Positions 1-5,210 of a DNA stretch of 7,091 nt are shown piece after piece; the first letter of the stretch is position 1; every line of letters starts with the position of its first letter. The stretch spans positions 1-7,091 of the forward strand of contig CALZHV010000113.1 of NCBI GenBank assembly GCA_945787485.1, given 5' to 3'. Both the position numbers and the translations under genes were made by a program. The notes below the pieces were generated by a model. The model saw nothing but the letters and a program-made list of their open reading frames with translations. It was not told where the DNA came from and did no database searches. This DNA is from an uncultured Lachnospiraceae bacterium (GTDB lineage: Bacteria; Bacillota; Clostridia; Lachnospirales; Lachnospiraceae).

Positions 1-498
1 ACTATCGTTAAGGAGGGTGCAAAGATGGAAAAAATGCTTGTTAGTGGTGTAGCAGGAGATGTGGATACAGCCAGAATAGCAATAGTAGGATTAAAGGATG
101 AACCGGGTGTTGCATTTAAATTGTTCAACAGCCTTGCAAAGCATAATATAAATGTAGATATGATTCTTCAGTCAGTAGGTAGAAAGGGAACTAAGGATAT
201 CAGCTTCACTACTTCAGATGATAACGCAGATGAGGCAGCAAAGGTAATTTCAGAAAACTTCAGCAACTTTGAGAGCATAGACGTTGATAAGAAGGTTTCG
301 AAGGTTTCTATAGTTGGTGCAGGTATGCAGACTAATGCCGGTGTAGCTGCTAAAATGTTTGAGGCTCTTTATGATGCAAATATCAATATCAGAATGATTT
401 CAACATCAGAAATAAGAGTAACAGTTCTTATTGATGAGGCAAACACAGAGAGAGCAATGAATGCTATCCATGATAAGTTTGACCTTGGCGACAGATAA
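1..498 (+). CDS. lysC: Aspartokinase, C-terminal regulatory part (5' end outside window)
   Basis: Aspartokinase phosphorylates L-aspartate in the cytoplasm. This is the first step towards diaminopimelate, lysine, threonine and methionine. The reading frame is open from base 1 and ends with TAA at 496-498, so this is the last 165 codons of a family usually about 400 residues long; the kinase domain is upstream of the window. Seen here are the hinge segment MEKMLVSGVA followed by two tandem ACT domains. The first contains IAIVGLKDEPGVA, then the family signature GTKDISFT. The second contains VSIVGAGMQTNAGVA and ends near SEIRVTVLID. ACT pairs bind lysine and/or threonine for feedback inhibition; which effector applies here cannot be read from the sequence. 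A terminator follows the gene. An internal start at base 25 may yield a separate 157-residue beta subunit (see its own entry). Family confidence is high. Confidence 0.93.
   Translation, partial: TIVKEGAKMEKMLVSGVAGDVDTARIAIVGLKDEPGVAFKLFNSLAKHNINVDMILQSVGRKGTKDISFTTSDDNADEAAKVISENFSNFESIDVDKKVSKVSIVGAGMQTNAGVAAKMFEALYDANINIRMISTSEIRVTVLIDEANTERAMNAIHDKFDLGDR
10..27 (+). promoter_or_regulatory. Internal ribosome binding site and ATG inside lysC (putative beta-subunit start)
   Basis: AAGGAGGG at 10-17 is a near-perfect SD sequence and lies 7-8 bases before the in-frame ATG at 25. Starting there gives a 157-residue protein made only of the hinge and both ACT domains. In B. subtilis aspartokinase II the lysC gene is known to make a full alpha subunit and a short beta subunit from an internal in-frame start, and the size here matches that design. 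That this site is used is an inference. Confidence 0.6.
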
Positions 499-525
499 TA
501 CATCTTTGTAGGGTTTGATTTAGAC

Positions 526-555
526 TTGGAATATAAATTTTAGATAAGATATATT
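526..555 (+). promoter_or_regulatory. Candidate sigma-A promoter upstream of the lysC terminator
   Basis: TTGGAA at 526-531 (4 of 6 to the -35 consensus) and TATATT at 550-555 (5 of 6 to the -10 consensus) are separated by 18 bases. A transcript from here would begin near 562 and carry the 575-608 hairpin in its leader before comEB. The region is AT-rich, so a chance match is quite possible. It competes with the candidate at 590-617. Confidence 0.25.
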
Positions 556-574
556 TTGGGATAAACAATTTGGA

Positions 575-608
575 CCTGACTGTCGCATTATGACAGTCAG
601 GTTTTGTT
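575..608 (+). terminator. Intrinsic terminator after lysC
   Basis: A perfect 10-bp stem (CCTGACTGTC at 575-584 paired with GACAGTCAGG at 592-601) encloses a 7-base loop and is followed by TTTTGTT. This is the classic Rho-independent form. It sits 77 bases after the lysC stop and 33 bases before the comEB start, so it separates the two transcription units unless comEB is read through it. Confidence 0.9.
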
Positions 609-617
609 ATATTTAAT
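590..617 (+). promoter_or_regulatory. Candidate comEB promoter overlapping the terminator stem
   Basis: ATGACA at 590-595 (5 of 6 to TTGACA) and TTTAAT at 612-617 (5 of 6 to TATAAT) are 16 bases apart. The -35 lies in the loop and 3' arm of the lysC terminator. Transcription would start around 624, giving a very short leader before the comEB ATG at 641. The comEB operon needs a promoter near here because the terminator isolates it from lysC, but the motif match alone is modest evidence. Confidence 0.35.
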
Positions 618-640
618 TTATTGGTATGGAGGGCCATTTG

Positions 641-1123
641 ATGAAAAGAACTGATTATATTACATGGGATCAATATTTTATGGGCATTGCAATTATGTCA
701 TCACAGAGAAGCAAGGATCCGAGCACACAGGTCGGAGCATGTATTGTTGACGAAAATAATAGAATATTGTCAGTGGGTTATAATGGAATGCCTTCCGGAT
801 GTGATGATGATGAAATGCCATGGAACAGAGATGGCAGTGGCTTAGAAAGTAAATATTTTTTTGTCTGCCATGCGGAATTAAATGCTATACTTAATTACAG
901 AGGAGGCGGAACATTAAAAGGAGCACGATGCTATGCGACGCTGTTTCCGTGTAATGAGTGTGCAAAGGCAATTATTCAAAGTGGCATAACAGAAGTAATA
1001 TACATGTCAGATAAATACAGCGATTCGGAAAGTACTATTGCATCAAAGAAAATGTTTGATCTTGCAGGAGTAAAATACAGACTGTATGATAACAGCCACA
1101 AGATGATTTCGTTTGAATTGTAA
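641..1123 (+). CDS. comEB: Deoxycytidylate (dCMP) deaminase
   Basis: A zinc enzyme that deaminates dCMP to dUMP in the cytoplasm, feeding thymidylate synthase for dTTP supply. The 160-residue product shows the full cytidine/deoxycytidylate deaminase signature. CHAELNAI at 76-83 gives the zinc ligand His77 and the catalytic Glu79. PCNEC at 103-107 gives ligands Cys104 and Cys107. The early block STQVGACIVD (28-37) and GYNGMPSG (46-53) are typical of the dCMP branch, as is the WNRDG segment before the active site. I chose ATG 641 because GGAGGG at 628-633 sits 7 bases before it; an upstream in-frame ATG at 626 overlaps that site. The comEB symbol follows the Firmicute homologue, and a direct link to competence is not implied. 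It begins the cluster leading into tsaE. Confidence 0.92.
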   Translation: MKRTDYITWDQYFMGIAIMSSQRSKDPSTQVGACIVDENNRILSVGYNGMPSGCDDDEMPWNRDGSGLESKYFFVCHAELNAILNYRGGGTLKGARCYATLFPCNECAKAIIQSGITEVIYMSDKYSDSESTIASKKMFDLAGVKYRLYDNSHKMISFEL

Positions 1124-1143
1124 ATATCAAAGGAGTTTAAAAT

Positions 1144-1683
1144 ATGAGTCAATCAAACACAAAGTCTGTTAAAATGACATATGGAGCATTGCTTAGTTAT
1201 ATAATGCAGACACATTATAAAAGTTTAGCCGGTATAATTGGAGTTTTGATAAGTCTTAGCTCTCTTTTATTATTGATATTTAAATGGGAAACTCTTGCAA
1301 CGGAGAAAATTATTCTCTGTGCGGTTATAGCTTCATTGTTTCTTGTTATCAATCCTATTATCCTTTCTTTTAAAGCGTACAAGCAGTTGAAGCTTAGCCC
1401 GTCATATAAAGAACCCCTGCAATACACATTTTCGGAAGACGGAATTGGAATCAGCCAGGGAGAAGCAAGCGATCTTGTCGAATGGAATAGAATTCAAAAG
1501 GTGGTACTTACAAACAGGATTCTTGTTATATATACAAGCAGAATTCATGCATTTGTCTTGCCTGTTTCTGAATTGGGTAATGACAAGGCAAAAATATTGG
1601 CAAGAATTGTACAGTTTTCAGCAGATTATAAACCTAAGCTTAGTAATAATTTGAAGGGGTATCAAAGTGGAAAAGGAATCTAG
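1144..1683 (+). CDS. YcxB-like membrane protein
   Basis: A 179-residue membrane protein of unknown function. Two hydrophobic helices are visible, at about residues 27-46 and 56-76, with a short polar hairpin between them. A soluble C-terminal domain follows, probably cytoplasmic. Its pattern is YTFSEDGIGIS (94-104), then VEWNRIQKVV with Trp114, then RILVIYTSRIHAFVLPVSEL (125-144). This strand-rich layout, with the conserved Trp and the closing aliphatic-Pro segment, resembles the YcxB-like C-terminal domain found in many Firmicutes. AAAGGAG at 1129-1135 lies 8 bases before the ATG. The gene starts 20 bases after comEB, and its last 17 bases overlap the start of tsaE, so it is probably co-transcribed and may be translationally coupled. 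The family name is by pattern recognition; no molecular role is known to me. Confidence 0.72.
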   Translation: MSQSNTKSVKMTYGALLSYIMQTHYKSLAGIIGVLISLSSLLLLIFKWETLATEKIILCAVIASLFLVINPIILSFKAYKQLKLSPSYKEPLQYTFSEDGIGISQGEASDLVEWNRIQKVVLTNRILVIYTSRIHAFVLPVSELGNDKAKILARIVQFSADYKPKLSNNLKGYQSGKGI

Positions 1684-2101
1684 GGACAGCTTTAGTGCGC
1701 AGGATACATTTAATATTGGAAAGGCAATTGCCGAAGCATCCAAGCCGGGACAGGTATATTGTCTTAATGGGGATCTTGGATGTGGCAAAACTGTTTTTTC
1801 ACAAGGCTTCGGTGCCGGACTTGGGATAAAAGATGACATTGTTAGTCCTACATTTACAATATTAAAACAGTATGAAGATGGCAGAATGCCTTTTTATCAT
1901 TTTGATGTTTATCGTATCGGAAGTGATGAGGAAATGGATGACATCGGATATTATGATATTATCGATGGGGATGGAGTATGCCTTATTGAGTGGGCCGGAA
2001 TTATTAAAGATATACTGCCGGAAACATATTTTAATGTTATAATAGAAAAAGATTTGGAAAAAGGGTTTGATTACAGAAAAATAACAATAGAGAAACACTA
2101 A
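1667..2101 (+). CDS. tsaE: tRNA t6A biosynthesis ATPase TsaE
   Basis: TsaE is the small P-loop ATPase that works with TsaB and TsaD to make N6-threonylcarbamoyladenosine at A37 of ANN-decoding tRNAs. The 144-residue length is typical. The Walker A motif is GDLGCGKT at 35-42, with Cys39 where Ala is usual. Further family blocks are SPTF (60-63), HFDVYR (78-83) with Asp80, and CLIEWA (105-110) with Glu108 and Trp109, the Walker B-like region of this family. Translation starts at GTG 1667, supported by AAGGGG at 1654-1659 placed 7 bases upstream. The start lies inside the 3' end of the YcxB-like gene. tsaB follows after 24 bases. It corresponds to ydiB in B. subtilis. Confidence 0.95.
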   Translation: MEKESRDSFSAQDTFNIGKAIAEASKPGQVYCLNGDLGCGKTVFSQGFGAGLGIKDDIVSPTFTILKQYEDGRMPFYHFDVYRIGSDEEMDDIGYYDIIDGDGVCLIEWAGIIKDILPETYFNVIIEKDLEKGFDYRKITIEKH

Positions 2102-2125
2102 ACGATATTGGTGGAGGATTTTGCA

Positions 2126-2845
2126 GTGAAAATATTAGGTATAGACAGTTCAGGTATGGTTGCAAGTGTTGCAATTATCGAGGACGAAATAACAGTTGCA
2201 GAATATTCTGTAAATTATAAAAAAACACATTCACAGACACTCCTTCCCATGTTGGACGAGATTGTAAAAATGACAGAATATAATTTGTCTGATGTTGATG
2301 CAATAGCAGTTGCCGCAGGACCGGGTTCGTTTACAGGATTAAGAATAGGCTCTGCAACGGTTAAAGGGCTTGGCCTTGCGCTTGACAAGCCGGTCGTATC
2401 TGTTCCAACATGTGAGGCACTTGCATACAATGTTTGGAATAACGATGGAATTATCTGTCCGATCATGGATGCGAGAAGAAATCAGGTGTATTGTGGTTTA
2501 TACTATTTTGAAACGGGACATATAAAAGTTTACAAGGAGCAGGAAGCTGTTGCCGTAACAGATTTAGTTGAATATATTAATCAAGAAACAGAAATATCAA
2601 AGGTGACTTTCTTAGGTGATGGAGTTCCTGTATACATGAACAAGATAGATGAATTGATACAAAAGGAAGCTGTATACGCACCGGCACATTTGAACAGACA
2701 AAGAGCGGCATCGGTTGCAACACTTGGAAAATGCTATTACGAAGAGGGTAAATTTGAAAATGCTAATCTGCATAATCCGATTTATTTAAGAAAATCTCAG
2801 GCGGAAAGAGAAAGAGAAGCTAAAAATGATAAATCAAATTGCTAA
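2126..2845 (+). CDS. tsaB: tRNA t6A biosynthesis protein TsaB
   Basis: TsaB is the inactive ASKHA-fold paralogue of TsaD. It forms the TsaB-TsaD heterodimer on which TsaE acts during t6A synthesis. The 239-residue product begins with KILGIDSSG (2-10). It has THSQTLLP at 34-41 and the hallmark GPGSFTGLRIG at 65-75, followed by the KGLGLALDKPVVSV region. The tail contains NPIYLRKSQAERE, as is usual in Firmicute TsaB. It lacks the metal-binding HxxxH of TsaD, as expected. I chose GTG 2126 because GGAGG at 2113-2117 lies 8 bases before it; a TTG at 2108 is in frame but lies ahead of that SD. The last 20 bases overlap rimI. The corresponding B. subtilis gene is ydiC. Confidence 0.95.
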   Translation: MKILGIDSSGMVASVAIIEDEITVAEYSVNYKKTHSQTLLPMLDEIVKMTEYNLSDVDAIAVAAGPGSFTGLRIGSATVKGLGLALDKPVVSVPTCEALAYNVWNNDGIICPIMDARRNQVYCGLYYFETGHIKVYKEQEAVAVTDLVEYINQETEISKVTFLGDGVPVYMNKIDELIQKEAVYAPAHLNRQRAASVATLGKCYYEEGKFENANLHNPIYLRKSQAEREREAKNDKSNC

Positions 2846-3290
2846 ACTTGAAGAAATAATATTTTCCGATCCATGGTCATATAAGACAATAGAGGAAACG
2901 CTTTTACTTGATTACAATCGATTGTATGTAATATATATGGCAGAAGGTAATTATATAGCAACTAGGGTTGAAAGTGGTTTTGTCGAAAATGACATTGAAA
3001 TCAGCGGATACATTCTTGCAAACAGTATTTCCGGAGATTCAGAGCTCTTAAGAATAGCAGTGAAAGAAAATGAAAGAGGAAAGGGACTTGCATTAAAGCT
3101 TTTTGAAGCTTATATGTCTGATACATTTAACGAATGCGATAATTATTTCCTTGAAGTGAGACAGAGCAATGAAGTTGCACAAGCCCTATATGAAAAGATT
3201 GGATACAGTCAGATAGATGTTCGAAAAAATTATTATTCTAATCCTTCTGAAAATGGTATAATATATCAATTAAGAAAAGGCAGACTTTAA
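2826..3290 (+). CDS. rimI: Ribosomal-protein-alanine N-acetyltransferase RimI (GNAT family)
   Basis: RimI acetylates the N-terminal alanine of ribosomal protein S18 using acetyl-CoA. The GNAT features are present in 154 residues: FSDPWS (13-18), the acetyl-CoA-binding loop RGKGLA (84-89), LEVRQSN (109-115), ALYEKIGY (120-127), and the RKNYY plus ENGII segments near the end. Position next to tsaB, as in B. subtilis ydiC-ydiD, supports the name over other GNATs. Two oddities are seen. The protein starts almost directly at the first helix, without the usual first strand (commonly IR plus a few residues). There is also a longer than usual stretch (about 43-58) between two strands. No ATG, GTG or TTG exists in frame between ATG 2826 and the stop at 2787. 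The SD is weak and the gene overlaps tsaB by 20 bases, suggesting translational coupling. Confidence 0.85.
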   Translation: MINQIAKLEEIIFSDPWSYKTIEETLLLDYNRLYVIYMAEGNYIATRVESGFVENDIEISGYILANSISGDSELLRIAVKENERGKGLALKLFEAYMSDTFNECDNYFLEVRQSNEVAQALYEKIGYSQIDVRKNYYSNPSENGIIYQLRKGRL

Positions 3291-3323
3291 CCAATTATAT
3301 GCATTTTTAGTAAAGATTATACA

Positions 3324-3352
3324 TTTATTATCATTCTGTGTTTTATTATAAT
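3324..3352 (+). promoter_or_regulatory. Candidate promoter for the zinc-ribbon/RNase Z/tsaD segment
   Basis: A perfect -10 hexamer TATAAT at 3347-3352 lies 17 bases after TTTATT at 3324-3329, a weak -35 (3 of 6). It lies in the only gap over 100 bp between rimI and tsaD. No terminator hairpin is visible after rimI, so this may be a secondary promoter added to readthrough from upstream. The short inverted pair ATCATT (3330-3335) and AATGAT (3350-3355) overlaps it. Transcription would start near 3359. Confidence 0.4.
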
Positions 3353-3353
3353 G

Positions 3354-3391
3354 ATTCAAAGTGCTTTATATATACAAATAATGCTTTGAAT
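3354..3391. repeat. Inverted repeat before the zinc-ribbon gene
   Basis: ATTCAAAG at 3354-3361 and its exact reverse complement CTTTGAAT at 3384-3391 are separated by 22 AT-rich bases. The right arm ends next to the SD (GGAGG at 3393-3397) of the small zinc-ribbon gene. It could be an operator at the candidate start site, or a leader hairpin on transcripts that come through from rimI. An 8-bp repeat in AT-rich DNA may be chance. Confidence 0.35.
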
Positions 3392-3402
3392 TGGAGGTAA
3401 AG

Positions 3403-3633
3403 ATGAAAATTAACAGGAATACACAGATAATCTGCAACAAATGCGGACATGTAATTGAGATAAAAAATGATATCCCGATGGAAGATTATTTAAAGGTAAA
3501 TAAAGATTGGGGCTATTTTTCAAAAAAAGACGGCACAACTGTAAGCTTTAATTTATGTGAAAAATGTTTTGATGTATTTTTATTGGAAATGAAAATACCG
3601 GCGGAAATAAAAGAAACAACTGAATTGTTGTAA
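3403..3633 (+). CDS. Small zinc-ribbon-like protein of unknown function
   Basis: I do not recognise a named family. The 76-residue soluble product has two CxxC knuckles, CNKC at 11-14 and CEKC at 52-55, 37 residues apart. A His follows the first knuckle (CGH). These are arranged as for one four-cysteine zinc (or iron) site. The central part, PMEDYLKVNKDWGYFS then KKDG, reads as a conserved folded core. The charged C-terminal tail contains MKIPAEIKE. ATG 3403 was chosen because TTGGAGG at 3391-3397 precedes it by 5 bases; a TTG at 3391 would lie in the SD itself. The gene sits 23 bases before the RNase Z gene, so the two are probably co-transcribed. A nucleic-acid-binding or protein-contact role is possible but unproven. 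Confidence 0.8.
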   Translation: MKINRNTQIICNKCGHVIEIKNDIPMEDYLKVNKDWGYFSKKDGTTVSFNLCEKCFDVFLLEMKIPAEIKETTELL

Positions 3634-3656
3634 TATCCACAAAAATGGAGGTATAG

Positions 3657-4565
3657 ATGATAGATTTGTGTTTGCTTGGAAGTGGTGGAATGCTGCCATT
3701 ACCATACAGAGCTTTAACTTCGCTAATGATTAGATATAACGGACATACATTTTTGATTGATTGTGGTGAAGGAACACAGACATCAATTCGTTCACTCGGG
3801 TGGAGCTTTCATCCTATCGATGTGATTTGCATTACACATTTTCATGCGGATCATATAAGCGGGTTGCCGGGACTTTTACTCACAATCGGTAATGCTGAGA
3901 GAACAGAGCCGTTAACTGTTGTTGGACCGAAGGGTTTGGAAAAAATAGTTAATTCGCTCAGAATTATTGCTCCCGGATTGCCATATGAAATTAACTTTAT
4001 TGAAATCGAAGATGAAACAAAACAGTTGGATTTGTTTGGCATAAAAATGAATGCATTTAAATTGAATCATAGTGTGACATGCTATGGTTACAGTTTTGAA
4101 TTGGAGCGTGCCGGTAAATTTGATGTCGAAAAAGCAAAACAATTAGAGCTTCCTGTTCAATATTGGAAAATGCTTCAAAGAGGTGACAACGTTGTATATG
4201 GAAATAAAACATATACGAGTGACATGGTTATGGGTGAAGCCAGAAAAGGCATCAAATTAACATATTGTACAGATACACGCCCAACAGGTCTTATTGCAGA
4301 GTGTGCTCAAAATTCAGACTTGTTTATATGCGAAGGCATGTATGGCGAAGCAGAAAAAATAGGAAAAGCTAAAGAAAATAAGCATATGATGATGTGTGAA
4401 GCGGCAAATTTGGCAAAAAAAGCAAATGTAAAGGAATTATGGCTTACACATTTTAGTCCTTCAATGGTAAAACCTAAAATTTATTTGGATGAAGTAAGAA
4501 ATATATTTCCGGAAACATATATGGGAAAAGACAGATTGGTAAAAGAACTGAAGTTTGATGAATAA
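3657..4565 (+). CDS. rnz: Ribonuclease Z-type metallo-beta-lactamase hydrolase (tRNA 3' processing)
   Basis: Most likely tRNase Z, a zinc phosphodiesterase that cuts the 3' trailer from precursor tRNAs. The 302 residues match the usual short-form length. Seen are LLGSGG near the N-terminus, IDCGEGTQ (34-41), and the metal motif THFHADH at 60-66 with His61, His63, Asp65 and His66. NHSVTCYGY starts at 137 with ligand His138. YCTDTRP (203-209) carries bridging Asp206. His243 and LTHFSPS with His265 complete the site. The arm at about 153-198 fits the substrate-binding exosite of RNase Z in place and in its FDVEKAK start. It lacks the GP-rich motif common in bacterial enzymes, and Ala64 replaces the usual Gly of HxHGDH. 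A related hydrolase with another substrate is therefore possible. TGGAGGT lies 5 bases before the ATG. Confidence 0.82.
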   Translation: MIDLCLLGSGGMLPLPYRALTSLMIRYNGHTFLIDCGEGTQTSIRSLGWSFHPIDVICITHFHADHISGLPGLLLTIGNAERTEPLTVVGPKGLEKIVNSLRIIAPGLPYEINFIEIEDETKQLDLFGIKMNAFKLNHSVTCYGYSFELERAGKFDVEKAKQLELPVQYWKMLQRGDNVVYGNKTYTSDMVMGEARKGIKLTYCTDTRPTGLIAECAQNSDLFICEGMYGEAEKIGKAKENKHMMMCEAANLAKKANVKELWLTHFSPSMVKPKIYLDEVRNIFPETYMGKDRLVKELKFDE

Positions 4566-4591
4566 AATATTTGATATAGGGAGGAATTAAT

Positions 4592-5179
4592 ATGGCGAAA
4601 AAAAACAAAAAATCGTTGTTGAAAACTATAATAATAGCTGTTTTTTTTGCGGTGATTGTATTGGTATATTATTTCTCTCTCAATCATTCGACATCTAATG
4701 AAAAAAAATCAAATAATATTTCTGAAAAAGAGGAGCTTATGCAATATGATATGATTGCGGATTATCCAAAGACACCGAGGGAAACCGTAAAATTACATTG
4801 CAGATATTACAAGCTTTTGTACAATAGTGATCTGACAGATGAAGAAATAGTAGATTTAAATAAAAAAATGATGAAGCTTTACTCATCGGAACTGCTTTCT
4901 TATAATACTGAATCGGTGATGGTAAATTCCATAAAAGATGATATAAAAAAAGTGGAAGAAGAAGGCTATTCATACAAAGCATTTACACTCCCTGAAACAA
5001 GCCAGATAACCAGATATGAACAAAATGGTGTAAATATGGCGAGCATGGAAGTGACGGTTACTGTTGGAACAAAAGAAAAAACAGGATATGTTTATCAACA
5101 GTATGTTCTTGTTGAAGAAGAAGGACAGTGGAAAATTTATGGATGGGGGCAATCACAGTCACAGCCTCAAAAGGAATAA
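4592..5179 (+). CDS. Single-pass membrane-anchored protein of unknown function
   Basis: I do not recognise a characterised family. The 195-residue protein has a lysine-rich start (MAKKNKK) and one hydrophobic helix at about 10-30. A Ser/Asn/Lys/Glu-rich linker runs to about 50, and a polar domain fills the rest. The positive N-terminus predicts that this domain lies outside the membrane. There is no lipobox cysteine. The domain opens with TPRETVKLHCRYYKLLYN (61-78), has helical charged stretches, and then two strand-like segments (MEVTVTVG; YVYQQYVLVEEEGQWKIYGWG). The helix-then-strands pattern ending in WKIYGWG is loosely like NTF2-like or SnoaL-type accessory domains, but that is only an impression. 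A good SD, GGGAGG at 4579-4584, lies 7 bases before the ATG. It lies between rnz and tsaD with gaps of 26 and 31 bases, so it is part of the same run. Confidence 0.82.
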   Translation: MAKKNKKSLLKTIIIAVFFAVIVLVYYFSLNHSTSNEKKSNNISEKEELMQYDMIADYPKTPRETVKLHCRYYKLLYNSDLTDEEIVDLNKKMMKLYSSELLSYNTESVMVNSIKDDIKKVEEEGYSYKAFTLPETSQITRYEQNGVNMASMEVTVTVGTKEKTGYVYQQYVLVEEEGQWKIYGWGQSQSQPQKE

Positions 5180-5210
5180 CAGCTTATTTAAGAAAAACAG
5201 GTGGAATAAA

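Noticed and set aside
626..640. Earlier ATG for comEB at 626
   Set aside because: It overlaps the GGAGGG SD that serves ATG 641, and the protein from 641 already matches the family N-terminus.
464..673. Minus-strand open frame of 69 codons over the lysC-comEB gap
   Set aside because: It runs across the + strand terminator, has no family-like motifs and overlaps two well-supported genes.
1445..1654. Second + strand frame inside the YcxB-like gene
   Set aside because: It lies wholly inside a supported gene in another frame and shows no recognisable domain.
2108..2125. TTG start for tsaB at 2108
   Set aside because: It would precede the GGAGG SD at 2113-2117, which is well spaced for GTG 2126; KILGIDSS is the normal TsaB start.
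3391..3402. TTG start for the zinc-ribbon gene at 3391
   Set aside because: This TTG is part of the SD sequence itself; ATG 3403 is properly spaced after it.
5064..5210. N-terminal extension of tsaD back to an ATG at 5064
   Set aside because: The extension would overlap 116 bases of the preceding gene and lacks TsaD-like sequence; ATG 5211 has its own SD and the correct family start.
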